Source: Lachnobacterium bovis (GTDB lineage Bacteria > Bacillota > Clostridia > Lachnospirales > Lachnospiraceae). From it: a stretch of 64,000 bases of DNA. The translations under genes were made by a program, and so were the position numbers. Location: contig NZ_FOGW01000012.1 in assembly GCF_900111325.1 (NCBI RefSeq), forward strand, positions 45,326-109,325. The letters run 5' to 3'. The notes below the pieces were generated by a model. That model made no database searches and was not told the origin of the DNA. It saw only the letters and a list, made by a program, of their open reading frames with translations. The number at the start of each line of letters is the position of its first letter. Within the stretch, counting starts at the first letter, position 1. Below, piece by piece: positions 8,172-17,702 of this stretch.

Positions 8172-9539
8172 TTAAGATATCCCCTTATTTCTAAGTAATT
8201 CACTTAATGTCTGCATGTATTCTTTCAATTGATCGGCCGTCATACTTTCATTACTTGAACTATTTTGATTTTTATTATTGTTTCCATTTTGGCCAATACT
8301 TCCAGTAGCATTATTTGAATTTGTCGAATTACTTCCTGGTGTATTAGTGTCTTGCCGTGAATTTTGTCGGTTTTCCCTTTGCGATTCTACTTCTTGGTGA
8401 TTTTTAGGCAAGTTTGCTTGATTGTTTTGTTTTGCCGTTTGATCAATCGTTTCCATTGTTATCGCAACTGTTCCTTCTGGTGAATTGACATACAAAATCT
8501 TATTCATTGTCGTATATCCTGCTGCCATAACCTTTAATATATGTTTTCCATATCTTAACGAAATAGGATTAGCATAATCTACTTGCCGTCCATCTATAAA
8601 AATCATTGCATTTATAACATTTGGAGCAAATAATATTTTTCCATATGATGGACCAGGTCCCTTAATTTCATCTAAATCAACCTCTGTAGTTTTACCCCTG
8701 TTTATAACTATTTCCTTGCTTCCTCCCCAGCCATCATTAGCAACAGCAAGTAAATATTTTCCTTCTTGAACATCCATTGTTAAATCTTTTGTAATGTTAA
8801 CAAAAGCTCTATTATCTAATTGTAAAAAACTACCTTCAAACAAACCTGTATTTTTTAACTTCAACGTACCATGCCCTGTTGTCACAACAATAGAATATAT
8901 AGATTTTCCTTTACCCTCTAATGCTATCTCATCTTTTGAACTTATTTTATTTAGTTCTATCATTTCGTTTCCAGAAAAAACAATTAACCTATCATCATAG
9001 GTATATGTATCCTTTCCTACTGTTATCTGTCTTTTTTCTTCATTAAGACTAAATTTTTTAATCTTCGTATAATTCCATGTATTAGGTGATACGCTGATTT
9101 TTCCTACTTTTCCAACCTTACTAATAGAATCTAGGTTTATTATTTTTCCAGGTGTAATTTGGCCTAAAGATATATCGTTTCCATATTTATTAGTTATTTT
9201 AGTATCTGAACCAACATAATATTGATATTCGAGGTCATGTTTTCTGCTATAAACCTTGATTCCATTGCCTTCTGGATCCACTTCAACTACTATAAAATCC
9301 TCTTTATTGTTAGTCTTTTTATTATTTTTTTGTTTATTTTTTTGTTTATTGGAGTTATTTTCGTCTAAAAGATCTTCACTTTTTTCCTCTTCTTCTACTT
9401 CATCTGCTGAATAATATTCGACTCCTAATGATATTTCACGATCTTTTGATGGCCCACAACCACTCAAAAGACCTGAAATCATTAGAAAAAAGACACTTAA
9501 TACCAAAACTTTAACTTTAATACGAGATTTTTCACTCAT
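8172..9539 (-). CDS. PEGA-domain lipoprotein
   Basis: The 455-residue protein starts with a lipoprotein signal ending in a LSGC lipobox (about residues 25-28). A Lys/Asn-rich spacer follows (about 60-80). The middle holds beta-rich repeats of unknown role, then a PEGA-like domain (about 300-355; LRYGKHILKVMAAGYTTMNK). PEGA domains are surface-associated beta modules. The C-terminus is a long Asn/Gln/Ser-rich low-complexity tail ending in a short helix. Probably a surface lipoprotein; its partner is unknown. It lies 30 bp downstream of cca. Confidence 0.7.
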   Translation of the reverse strand: MSEKSRIKVKVLVLSVFFLMISGLLSGCGPSKDREISLGVEYYSADEVEEEEKSEDLLDENNSNKQKNKQKNNKKTNNKEDFIVVEVDPEGNGIKVYSRKHDLEYQYYVGSDTKITNKYGNDISLGQITPGKIINLDSISKVGKVGKISVSPNTWNYTKIKKFSLNEEKRQITVGKDTYTYDDRLIVFSGNEMIELNKISSKDEIALEGKGKSIYSIVVTTGHGTLKLKNTGLFEGSFLQLDNRAFVNITKDLTMDVQEGKYLLAVANDGWGGSKEIVINRGKTTEVDLDEIKGPGPSYGKILFAPNVINAMIFIDGRQVDYANPISLRYGKHILKVMAAGYTTMNKILYVNSPEGTVAITMETIDQTAKQNNQANLPKNHQEVESQRENRQNSRQDTNTPGSNSTNSNNATGSIGQNGNNNKNQNSSSNESMTADQLKEYMQTLSELLRNKGIS

Positions 9540-9569
9540 TATTATCCCCCTTTATTTAAGTTTTGTATC

Positions 9570-10901
9570 CTACTTCTGCAATTTTTTTACCATTTCAACT
9601 AATTTTTCTTTTTCATTTAACTCTGGTTCATCTAAAACTTTATTAAATAAGTTTCTTAACATTTCTCCAAGTTCTTTTCCTGGCCTAATTCCTAATTGAA
9701 TTAAATCATTTCCATTAATTTTCATTTCTTTTAAAGAAACACACTGTTCTTTATCAATTATACTCTTATATGTATCGACATATTTTTCTAAATATACAAT
9801 TTTTTTATCACGATTATACTCACTTTGTGCCAAACAATCTGCTTTTTGAACATCAAACAAATCAGGATAACACTCTAAACCATTATCATTCATTGCATGG
9901 CGAATACTTTTTTCATCTAAATTTGGTCTATCATCATGTGCTTTTATCAATTTTACAACTTGATTTATTGTTGCATTATCAAATTTTAAGCGCTTTAAGA
10001 TTACTTTAGCCATCTTTGCACCTTCTTCTTGATGTCCTTTAAAATGATCTGCTCCATTAGCATCTGTTACTTTACATTTAGGTTTTGCCACATCATGAAG
10101 AAGCATTGTAATTCTCAATACTTTATCATTTTTTATATTTTGAAGTGCCTTTACTGAATGCTCGCCAACTGTGTACATATGATGTTTGCTATTTTGTTTT
10201 GTTTGCATCATTTCATCAAATTCTGGTAAAAATATTTTTGTAAGGCCCAATTCATATGCTGTTAATATTTCTTCAGGATGATCTGACACCAAAAGCTTAA
10301 CCATTTCAACTTGTATTCTCTCTGCACTTACTTTTTGTATCGTTGGTGCTAATTCTTTTATTGCTTTTTTAGTTTCTTCATCTATAGAAAAACCTAATTG
10401 TGCTGCAAATCTTACCGCTCTTAACATTCTAAGTGCATCTTCGCTAAATCTTTCCATCGGATTTCCTACACAACGAATAATTTTTCTCTCTAAATCTAAT
10501 TTTCCTTCAAATAAGTCAACTAAACCATCTTTTTCATTATATGCCATTGCATTAATTGTAAAATCTCTTCTTTTTAAATCTTCTTCTAATTTTGGAGTAA
10601 AAAATACATTCTTAGGATGTCTTGCGTCTTCATATTCGCCATCTATTCTATAAGTTGTAACTTCATAACCGATATGCTGATCCATAACTGTTACTGTTCC
10701 GTGCTCTATCCCTGTATCTATTGTATGAGGAAAAAGTGATTTTACTTCCTCTGGTTTAGCTGATGTTGTGATATCCCAATCTTGTGGACTTCTACTAAGA
10801 ATAGTATCTCTCACACATCCACCTACAGCATATCCTTCATAGCCATTTTCTTCTAATACATTTATTATTTTTTTGACTGATTCTGGTAAATTTATTTTCA
10901 C
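9570..10901 (-). CDS. cca: CCA-adding tRNA nucleotidyltransferase
   Basis: This enzyme adds or repairs the 3' CCA of tRNAs; the two tRNAs in this window do not clearly encode a full CCA. The class II polymerase-beta signature GGCVRD is at residues 27-32 and the catalytic Asp pair at about 41-43 (DWD). The RRDFTINAMAYN motif follows, then the head/neck region (EDALRMLRAVRFAAQLGF) and an HD-type domain (MLLHDVAKP). At 443 residues it is the HD-containing form. The terminator of proS lies upstream, so it may depend on read-through. Confidence 0.95.
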   Translation of the reverse strand: MKINLPESVKKIINVLEENGYEGYAVGGCVRDTILSRSPQDWDITTSAKPEEVKSLFPHTIDTGIEHGTVTVMDQHIGYEVTTYRIDGEYEDARHPKNVFFTPKLEEDLKRRDFTINAMAYNEKDGLVDLFEGKLDLERKIIRCVGNPMERFSEDALRMLRAVRFAAQLGFSIDEETKKAIKELAPTIQKVSAERIQVEMVKLLVSDHPEEILTAYELGLTKIFLPEFDEMMQTKQNSKHHMYTVGEHSVKALQNIKNDKVLRITMLLHDVAKPKCKVTDANGADHFKGHQEEGAKMAKVILKRLKFDNATINQVVKLIKAHDDRPNLDEKSIRHAMNDNGLECYPDLFDVQKADCLAQSEYNRDKKIVYLEKYVDTYKSIIDKEQCVSLKEMKINGNDLIQLGIRPGKELGEMLRNLFNKVLDEPELNEKEKLVEMVKKLQK

Positions 10902-10932
10902 TTTTTCCTCCTAAAAATTTATATTTTTTCTT

Positions 10933-10966
10933 TAAAAAAGCCACCCTATAATCAAAATAGGATGGC
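10933..10966 (-). terminator. Terminator of proS
   Basis: Arms AGCCATCCTAT / ATAGGGTGGCT (with one G-U pair) followed by TTTTTT on the minus strand. Confidence 0.85.
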
Positions 10967-10986
10967 TGTAGTTTTGTAATTAAATA

Positions 10987-12426
10987 TTAGTATGCTTTGC
11001 CCCAATATACAAGTTTGTGAGCTGGTTTACCACAGCAAGCACATACTTCTGAAATTCTTTCTTGGTCTTTAAATGGCATACAACGGCTTGTTACTGATAA
11101 CTCTTCTTTAATCTTATTCTCACAAGCTATATCTCCACACCACATTGCTCTAATAAATCCTGGTTTATTTTCAGCAACTTCTTTAAACTCTTCATAATTA
11201 TGAGCATCCCAAATATGCGAATCTCTATGAGCTTTTGCTCTTTCAAACATATCTTTTTGAATTGCTTCAAGAATTTCTGGTACTCTTGTTTCAATTTCAT
11301 CAAGTGAAACTTCGATTTTTTCTCTTGTGTCACGTCTTACAACTACACACTTATTATTTTCGATATCTTTTGGTCCAAGTTCGATTCTTACTGGAATACC
11401 GCGCATTTCTTGCTCAGAGAACTTCCAACCTGGTGTTTTATCTGAATCATCAATCTTGATTCTACAAACATTACTTAATCTTGAAACAACTTCGTTTGCT
11501 TTATCTAATACACCAGCTTTCTTCTGTTGAATTGGAATAACCATTGCCTGTACTGGTGCAATTCTTGGTGGCAACACAAGTCCTGAATCATCTCCGTGTA
11601 CCATGATTAACGCACCGATAATACGTGTTGTCATTCCCCATGATGTCTGATATGCGTGATGTAATTTATTATCTTTATCTGTGTACTGAATTCCAAATGC
11701 TTTAGCAAAGCCATTTCCAAAGTTATGGCTTGTTCCTGATTGAAGTGCTTTACCATCATGCATTAATGCTTCTATAGTATATGTAGCTTCTGCACCTGCA
11801 AATTTTTCTTTTTCTGTTTTCTGTCCACGAACAACTGGAATTGCAAGAACTTCTTCACAGAAATTAGCATATAAATTAAGCATCTGTACTGTTCTTTCTT
11901 CTGCTTCTTCAGCTGTTGCATGTACTGTATGTCCTTCTTGCCATAAGAATTCTCTTGTACGAAGGAAAGGTCTTGTTTCTTTTTCCCATCTTACAACACT
12001 ACACCATTGGTTATATACCTTTGGTAAATCTCTATATGATTGAATTAAATTCTTGTAAAAATCACAGAATAATGTCTCTGAAGTAGGTCTTACACATAAT
12101 CTCTCTTGTAACTGATTTAATCCACCATGTGTTACCCACGCTACTTCTGGAGCAAATCCTTCTACGTGATCTTTTTCTTGCTCTAATAAACTTTCTGGAA
12201 TAAAAATAGGCATATATACATTCTCTACGCCTGTTTCTTTAAATCTTCTATCTAATTCTTTTTGAATATTTTCCCAAATAGCATAGCCTGCGGGCTTGAT
12301 GATCATACATCCTTTAACACTAGAATAATCAACTAACTCAGCCTTTTTTACAACGTCTGTATACCATTGTGCAAAATCTTCCTCCATGGAAGTTATGGCT
12401 TCTACTAATTTTTTCTCTTTAGCCAT
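10987..12426 (-). CDS. proS: Prolyl-tRNA synthetase, eukaryote/archaea-like form
   Basis: This enzyme charges tRNA-Pro. At 479 residues it lacks the bacterial editing insert and has instead the eukaryote/archaea-type C-terminus with four conserved cysteines that bind zinc (SRCMPF..VCACCGKPAHKLVYWGKAY). Class II motif 2 is visible around RWEKETRPFLRTREFLWQEGHT, and motif 3 near GDDSGLVLPPRIAP. The start ATG has an AAGGAGA RBS. Both ProRS forms occur among Clostridia. A TTGACA/TAAAAT promoter is upstream and no T-box leader is visible. Confidence 0.96.
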   Translation of the reverse strand: MAKEKKLVEAITSMEEDFAQWYTDVVKKAELVDYSSVKGCMIIKPAGYAIWENIQKELDRRFKETGVENVYMPIFIPESLLEQEKDHVEGFAPEVAWVTHGGLNQLQERLCVRPTSETLFCDFYKNLIQSYRDLPKVYNQWCSVVRWEKETRPFLRTREFLWQEGHTVHATAEEAEERTVQMLNLYANFCEEVLAIPVVRGQKTEKEKFAGAEATYTIEALMHDGKALQSGTSHNFGNGFAKAFGIQYTDKDNKLHHAYQTSWGMTTRIIGALIMVHGDDSGLVLPPRIAPVQAMVIPIQQKKAGVLDKANEVVSRLSNVCRIKIDDSDKTPGWKFSEQEMRGIPVRIELGPKDIENNKCVVVRRDTREKIEVSLDEIETRVPEILEAIQKDMFERAKAHRDSHIWDAHNYEEFKEVAENKPGFIRAMWCGDIACENKIKEELSVTSRCMPFKDQERISEVCACCGKPAHKLVYWGKAY

Positions 12427-12512
12427 GACAATCTCCTTTATATTTTATTTTCACCCGCATTATTGGGTAAACATATTATTTATAATGTACCTATTTATAG
12501 ATAACATCTTTT

Positions 12513-12541
12513 ATTTTATTTTATACATTTTAATATGTCAA
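12513..12541 (-). promoter_or_regulatory. Promoter of proS
   Basis: TTGACA (12536-12541) and TAAAAT (12513-12518) on the minus strand with a 17-bp spacer. Confidence 0.7.
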
Positions 12542-12614
12542 GTGATTCAAACCTATTGTCTAAAATATACCTTGCTTTAAGACCTACTGTTAATTATCTA
12601 AAAAAACATCAAAT

Positions 12615-13253
12615 TTAAACAACACTATATATTTTTTTTGCAATTAATCGATTGATTACACACAAAATTATAGATATTAAAACAGAGACTAATATATTTC
12701 TTAACATATCACTTTCTATTTTTACCTGTCTAAAAATGAAATCTTTTCCCATAAGTGCAACGTAACCTAGTATAAATGCTAGTAACTGACTTTTAGTTAT
12801 TATTAAAACCATACTTGTAAATAGTACTACCATAGCTATTATACAAAAATAACTCAATAACTCACCTAAAGATTCTTTTGAACCAAGTTTTTGTTCTTGT
12901 GAAAAATGAAATATAATATCAAATATAAAATTTAACACATATAACGCAACAAAAAAGATTAATGTAATTCCAGTATTAACTAATACAATACGTTCTTTCT
13001 TTTCATATAACCATCTTATATTTTTTATAAAATTATTCTTTAGATATTTTCCCATTGAAATTATTAGGAAAATAATGGCACATATTTCTGCATTTCCAAT
13101 TCTAAAAAAGATTAGATTGCGTTCAAATAATGACATTTTTACGTTTTCTTGATCCATAATATTTGAAATTTGTACCCATAAAAATATCAACATTATTATC
13201 CATGTCGACCAATTTTTTAATGTATTATATATTTGTGCTTTAACTACTCTCAT
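12615..13253 (-). CDS. ABC-2-like transporter permease
   Basis: A 212-residue membrane protein with about six hydrophobic segments (near 14-30, 50-66, 88-112, 132-152, 157-172, 186-203) and no catalytic motif. It starts 10 bp after the ATPase gene at 13264, so the two form an ATPase/permease pair of the BcrAB or lantibiotic self-protection type. The family cannot be named more precisely from sequence alone. It is the last gene of the four-component ABC cluster. Confidence 0.7.
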   Translation of the reverse strand: MRVVKAQIYNTLKNWSTWIIMLIFLWVQISNIMDQENVKMSLFERNLIFFRIGNAEICAIIFLIISMGKYLKNNFIKNIRWLYEKKERIVLVNTGITLIFFVALYVLNFIFDIIFHFSQEQKLGSKESLGELLSYFCIIAMVVLFTSMVLIITKSQLLAFILGYVALMGKDFIFRQVKIESDMLRNILVSVLISIILCVINRLIAKKIYSVV

Positions 13254-13263
13254 CTTTTTTCTC

Positions 13264-14112
13264 CTACCCTATCATCTTAAAGAAATACTCTTCACAGGTA
13301 ATTCTATTTTTATATGCTTCTGATACTTTGTAATTATTTTTAACCAAACATTCTATGACATCGCTTGTATCTATTTCATCACCAAAAATTTTGACAATGT
13401 TATTTTCGAGATTATATTTTTGAATTTTCAAATCTGTTAAAACGGGTAACACTCCATCTGTACGATCTAATTTTATAATCGTACAATTGACCAAGTCTTC
13501 GTGTAATTCTTCTTTTGTCTTAAAGCTTACAACTTTTCCTTCGTTCATAAAAATAAAATCATCACACACTTTTTCTAATTCTTCTAATATATGACTTGAA
13601 ATAATAATACACATATTATATTTTTCTTTTAAATTCAAAAACAGATTTCTCATGTCCTTGATTCCTTCTGGATCTAAACCATTTATTGGTTCATCTAGTA
13701 TGAGAACTTTAGGTTTACCAATTATAGCCATTGCTATTCCTAATCTTTGTCTCATTCCTAATGAATATGATTTTACTTTTCTTTTTGCAGCATGTTTTAA
13801 TCCTACTGCATCAAGTAGATTATTTATTTCGCTATAATCAGCTCCTTCCATAATCGCCTTGATTTTAAGATTGTCAAAACCGCTTCTATCCTTAAATAGT
13901 CCAGGCTCTTCGATTAGAGCACCTATTGTGTCTTCTTTTTCAATAGTTCCTGATTTAGTATCAATAAGGCCTAGAATAGCTTTCATAAGAGTCGTTTTAC
14001 CTGTTCCATTTTTTCCGATTATCCCATATATTTTTCCAGGCTCAAAATTAAGATTAATATTTTTTACTATTATTTTTTGTCCATATCCTACGGACACATC
14101 AGTCAATTTCAT
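13264..14112 (-). CDS. ABC transporter ATPase, BcrA-like
   Basis: This 282-residue nucleotide-binding subunit shows Walker A GKNGTGKTTL (about 36-45), signature YSLGMRQRLGIA, and Walker B LILDEPINGLDPEG with the D-loop. A C-terminal extension of about 80 residues follows. This form is common in ABC exporters giving bacitracin or lantibiotic resistance (BcrA, LanF). The RBS AAAGGAG is 12 bp before the ATG. It follows the small peptide gene at 14132-14233 by 19 bp, so the peptide is in the same transcript. Confidence 0.88.
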   Translation of the reverse strand: MKLTDVSVGYGQKIIVKNINLNFEPGKIYGIIGKNGTGKTTLMKAILGLIDTKSGTIEKEDTIGALIEEPGLFKDRSGFDNLKIKAIMEGADYSEINNLLDAVGLKHAAKRKVKSYSLGMRQRLGIAMAIIGKPKVLILDEPINGLDPEGIKDMRNLFLNLKEKYNMCIIISSHILEELEKVCDDFIFMNEGKVVSFKTKEELHEDLVNCTIIKLDRTDGVLPVLTDLKIQKYNLENNIVKIFGDEIDTSDVIECLVKNNYKVSEAYKNRITCEEYFFKMIG

Positions 14113-14131
14113 AGTTGCCTATACTCCTTTT

Positions 14132-14233
14132 CTAAAATAAATGTAATACACGTTTAAGTGTAAAATAAACAGCACCTACTGCTAAAAATCTTAAAAATCC
14201 TAACAATCTTTGTTTCATTTTATTATTTTTCAT
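14132..14233 (-). CDS. 33-residue cationic hydrophobic peptide in ABC cluster
   Basis: This short reading frame overlaps the 3' end of the upstream permease gene by 11 bp and ends 19 bp before the BcrA-like ATPase gene. The ATG is preceded by GGAAGGA at good spacing. The product starts MKNNKMKQRLLGFLRF and continues as one hydrophobic segment ending in LKRVLHLF. It has at least seven Lys/Arg and no acidic residue. It has no double-glycine leader and no lipobox. It could be a leaderless membrane-active peptide, a small transporter subunit or a signalling peptide; no function can be assigned. An alternative start at Met6 has no RBS. Confidence 0.6.
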   Translation of the reverse strand: MKNNKMKQRLLGFLRFLAVGAVYFTLKRVLHLF

Positions 14234-15395
14234 AAATAATTTCCTTCCATTTTTTGAATTTTTCTTGATTATTATTATAATATATAAATATCTTATGCTC
14301 TAATTTTGCTATTAATATTGCATTTAATTTACAAAACAAGAACGATATTGCATACAAAATAAGCACTTCCTTAGTGTTTAAATTTTGAGTAATCATTAAA
14401 GTGGTATCTAGGCACATCGTTGCTAACATACAAACTTTGAAAAAGAATTTTTTCTTTTCTTGCAAATACTTTTTTTCATCAAACTTTGCTAACACATATA
14501 TCATATAATACTTGCTCTCTAGTTTGAAATTGCTTAATCCTAAAACTGTTATTATATTTATAATAAAAATGATTACTACAACTATTAAATTAAAAAAACA
14601 TGGATTTTTTTTACTTAAAATAATTGGAATCATATAAAGCAAAACTGATGCTACAATGTATTTTACTGAATCAAAATCTCTTTTTATCAATAAAAAATCT
14701 TTTTTATAATGTGACACTTGATTGGTTTTTCGTATATCTATAACTATTTTCACAAAATATACTATTTCTAAACTTATAATCAAAAAATCTATTTTCGAAC
14801 TAGTCATTTGCATACGAAACAATTTATAATCTACAGCATTTAGATAACTATAGAATAAAACAGAAGAAATAACCTCTTCTATAGAAACTAATATTGCTAT
14901 TTCTTTATAAATATTCCTTTTCAAAATTTTTTTTAAAAACATTTCTAATAAAAACATTTCTACAAATCCTACGCTCGAAATTATGCACAATATCAGAGTA
15001 TTATATGTATCCCATTCAATAATTATTGTCTCTAAAAATAGTCTACTTATTATAAAAATTACTATATTCGTAATTATTATATTCTTCAAAAAGTAATACG
15101 AATATATGCTTTTCTTTTCTATTCCTGCCATATAAAGCATTATTTCATCTTTTCTAAATAATACCTTTTTAAAAATTTGCATCGGGAAAAGTACTACCTC
15201 TGACAAAAAAACAATCATATAAATAAGATACATATTACTCATATTTATATTGATATATCTTCTTAAAAGATTCCTTAAAATTTCTGCTATTAGTATAAGA
15301 AACACCAACAATACGCCTACTGTTTCAATTGCGTACTTTTGCCTTCTTATTTCACTTGTATTTAATAACCAATTAGCTTTTAAAATTCTTCTCAC
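14223..15395 (-). CDS. ABC transporter permease, large membrane subunit
   Basis: A 390-residue integral membrane protein with about ten hydrophobic segments and many aromatic residues; the first lies at about 25-45. It shows no enzyme motif. It lies 13 bp downstream of the ATPase gene at 15409-16119 and is presumably its membrane partner. The pairing of a large permease with a short 236-residue ATPase resembles multi-subunit exporters near bacteriocin loci, but the family is not recognised. Confidence 0.7.
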   Translation of the reverse strand: MRRILKANWLLNTSEIRRQKYAIETVGVLLVFLILIAEILRNLLRRYININMSNMYLIYMIVFLSEVVLFPMQIFKKVLFRKDEIMLYMAGIEKKSIYSYYFLKNIIITNIVIFIISRLFLETIIIEWDTYNTLILCIISSVGFVEMFLLEMFLKKILKRNIYKEIAILVSIEEVISSVLFYSYLNAVDYKLFRMQMTSSKIDFLIISLEIVYFVKIVIDIRKTNQVSHYKKDFLLIKRDFDSVKYIVASVLLYMIPIILSKKNPCFFNLIVVVIIFIINIITVLGLSNFKLESKYYMIYVLAKFDEKKYLQEKKKFFFKVCMLATMCLDTTLMITQNLNTKEVLILYAISFLFCKLNAILIAKLEHKIFIYYNNNQEKFKKWKEIIYEK

Positions 15396-15408
15396 TACTT
15401 TACCTCTA

Positions 15409-16119
15409 CTAATTCTCCATCAAATAGTCTTTAAACATTTCTGTAAATGTCCTTTTTTCATTATTTTCTTCTATTGCAACTATTTTGCCTTTTTTTAAGA
15501 AAATAGCATCCGTACAAATATCATTAACGACATCTAAATCATGTGATGAAAATATTATCATTTTATTTTCTTTTTTAACAAATTTTCTCATCCATTCTTT
15601 CATATTAATTATGCTAACTGGATCTAAACCTGTAAAAGGTTCATCTAAAATTAAAATATCTGGATTATGTATCATAGATGACATTATAGAAATCTTTTGT
15701 TTCATTCCTTTAGAATATTCCTCTATTCTTTTATCCATCCTATCTTCAAGTTCAAACATTTTTATATATTCTGATGTCTTGTTATTTCCGTCGCATCCCG
15801 CACTTATATCATTATCATCGATATCGTATATGTAACTGACATACTGCAATTGTTCTCTACCAGTTAGTTTTTCTATTAGCATAGGTTCATCTGGAACATA
15901 GCCAATTTTATTTCTGTTCTCAAATAAATCTTCTTCTCCCATTTTTATTGATCCACTATCTTTTTTTTCAATTCCTAACATCACTTTTATAGTTGTTGAT
16001 TTTCCTGCTCCATTTTTACCCAATAGTGCATAAATGCGATTCGATTCTAACTCTAATTTGGGGATTATTAATTCGAAATTATTTTTATATTTTTTTGTTA
16101 CATTTTTTATAACTAACAT
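15409..16119 (-). CDS. ABC transporter ATPase
   Basis: A 236-residue nucleotide-binding subunit: Walker A GKNGAGKSTT (about 34-43), signature YSKGMKQKISIM, Walker B LILDEPFTGLDP, and the switch histidine in FSSHDLDVV. It is first in a run of ATPase, permease, small peptide, ATPase, permease. Upstream, between the start codon and 16165, a hairpin with arms AGAGATG/CATCTCT lies close to the RBS AGAGG. This may be a leftover plus-strand terminator or a translational control element. Confidence 0.9.
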   Translation of the reverse strand: MLVIKNVTKKYKNNFELIIPKLELESNRIYALLGKNGAGKSTTIKVMLGIEKKDSGSIKMGEEDLFENRNKIGYVPDEPMLIEKLTGREQLQYVSYIYDIDDNDISAGCDGNNKTSEYIKMFELEDRMDKRIEEYSKGMKQKISIMSSMIHNPDILILDEPFTGLDPVSIINMKEWMRKFVKKENKMIIFSSHDLDVVNDICTDAIFLKKGKIVAIEENNEKRTFTEMFKDYLMEN

Positions 16120-16237
16120 GTTTACCTCTTTTTATATAGAGATGCCTAGGTTCATCTCTAATTATTTTTTTACGACATTATTTTACCCCAAAATAATAGA
16201 GTGCAATTTTTTGAATTACACCCTATTTAAAGTAACT

Positions 16238-16906
16238 CTATATTTGTTCTACAAATTCCTTAAAGATCTTATTTTGAGGTTTTATTTCAAAATGCATCTT
16301 TTCTTTTGTTCTTGGATGTTCAAAAGTCACCCTATATGAACAAAGCCCTGGTGTTCTAATTCCCTGAACTTTTCCATTTCCGTATTTTTGATCACCTAAT
16401 AGTGGACACCCCATATGTGCCATCTGAACTCTTATTTGATGCTGTCTTCCGGTTTTTAACGAAACATCTATCATTGCGTGATTCCCTCTTGTATAAATCA
16501 CGTTGTAAGCCAAAACTGCTTTTTTGGCATTTTTTCTTTCTTTACCAACAACAGTAGTCGTATTAGTTCTTTTATCTGTAAGCAGATAATCTGTTAATGT
16601 TCCCATTACACTCTCTGGAATCCCATCAGTTACTGCATAATAATGCTTGCCTATTCCGTGAGTTTTCATCTGTTCAGACAAATTCGCTGCTGCTGCTTTA
16701 TTTTTTGCAAAAAGCATTAATCCTTCCACTGGTTGATCTAATCTATTAATTATCCCAATGTAGGTATCTTCATTTTTACTTGCTAAATAATTCCTCAGAA
16801 GGCTGTCCATGTCCTGTTGTCCTAATTTTGCAGTTTGTGTAGCTACTCCTGCTGGTTTATAACAAACAATTATGTCTTCATCTTCATGTATTATATTTAA
16901 TTCCAT
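16238..16906 (-). CDS. RluA-family 23S/tRNA pseudouridine synthase
   Basis: The protein isomerises uridine to pseudouridine in a structural RNA; the target site cannot be read from sequence. It has the RluA signature around IINRLDQPVEGL with the catalytic Asp, and later LKTGRQHQIRVQMAHMG and LGDQKYG. The chosen ATG at 16906 follows a strong RBS (AGGAGG, 6 bp). An upstream in-frame start at 16933 has none. With about 222 residues it has no S4 domain. It is a single-gene unit between the two-component system and the ABC cluster. Confidence 0.9.
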   Translation of the reverse strand: MELNIIHEDEDIIVCYKPAGVATQTAKLGQQDMDSLLRNYLASKNEDTYIGIINRLDQPVEGLMLFAKNKAAAANLSEQMKTHGIGKHYYAVTDGIPESVMGTLTDYLLTDKRTNTTTVVGKERKNAKKAVLAYNVIYTRGNHAMIDVSLKTGRQHQIRVQMAHMGCPLLGDQKYGNGKVQGIRTPGLCSYRVTFEHPRTKEKMHFEIKPQNKIFKEFVEQI

Positions 16907-17009
16907 GTTAAGCCTCCTATTCTTTTCTAGCATTACTTTTTATTACTTTATATCATAATTTTTATTATACTAATTATAACTATACATCTTACTATTATTA
17001 TAATACAAA

Positions 17010-17702
17010 TTACATTCTAAATCGATAGCCAACTCCCCAAATTGTTTCTATATACTGTGGTTTTGCTGTATTTAATTCTACTTTTTCTCTAATTTTTTTA
17101 ATATGTACTGTTACTGTTGCAATATCACCTACTGACTCCATGTCCCAAATTTCTTTAAACAACTCCTCTTTGGTAAAAACATGATTAGGATTGCTTGCCA
17201 AAAAAGCTAACAAATCAAACTCTTTGGTCGTAAATTGTCTTTCTTCGTTATTTACCCATACTCTTCTAGCTGTTTTATCAATCCTAATTCCACGAATTTC
17301 AATAGTATCATTTCCAAATTGTGGTGTACTTCCTATTAATCTTTGATATCTTGCTAGATGAGCTTTAACTCTTGCAACTAACTCACTTGGTGAAAATGGT
17401 TTAGTTATATAATCATCAGCACCTAACCCTAAACCTCTTATTTTATCAATATCATCTTTTTTTGCCGAAACCATAATGATTGGTGTATTCTTTTGATTTC
17501 TTATCTCCTTGCACATTTCAAACCCATCGATTCCTGGCAACATAAGATCTAATATAAATAAATCATAGTCTTCTGCTAATGCTCTTGCAAGACCGTTAGT
17601 TCCATCATTTTCAATTTCTACATCAAAGCCACTTAATTCTAAATAATCTCTTTCTAAATCAGCAATCGTTGCTTCATCTTCCACGATTAAAATCTTATTC
17701 AT
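17010..17702 (-). CDS. OmpR/PhoB-family response regulator
   Basis: The receiver domain (1-120) has the acidic pocket VEDE (7-10), phospho-acceptor Asp52 in LFILDLMLPG, Thr/Ser at SAKKD and Lys at ITKPF. A winged-helix effector domain follows (about 130-228; TTKEFDLLAFLASNP and IETIWGVGYRF). The 230 residues are standard. Its start overlaps the end of the kinase gene by 8 bp, so expression is coupled. Targets are unknown; the peptide/ABC operon directly upstream (19377-27685) has its own terminator. Confidence 0.93.
   Translation of the reverse strand: MNKILIVEDEATIADLERDYLELSGFDVEIENDGTNGLARALAEDYDLFILDLMLPGIDGFEMCKEIRNQKNTPIIMVSAKKDDIDKIRGLGLGADDYITKPFSPSELVARVKAHLARYQRLIGSTPQFGNDTIEIRGIRIDKTARRVWVNNEERQFTTKEFDLLAFLASNPNHVFTKEELFKEIWDMESVGDIATVTVHIKKIREKVELNTAKPQYIETIWGVGYRFRM

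Noticed and set aside
12427..12614. T-box leader of proS
   Set aside because: The conserved T-box sequence and antiterminator are not found; only a promoter is seen.
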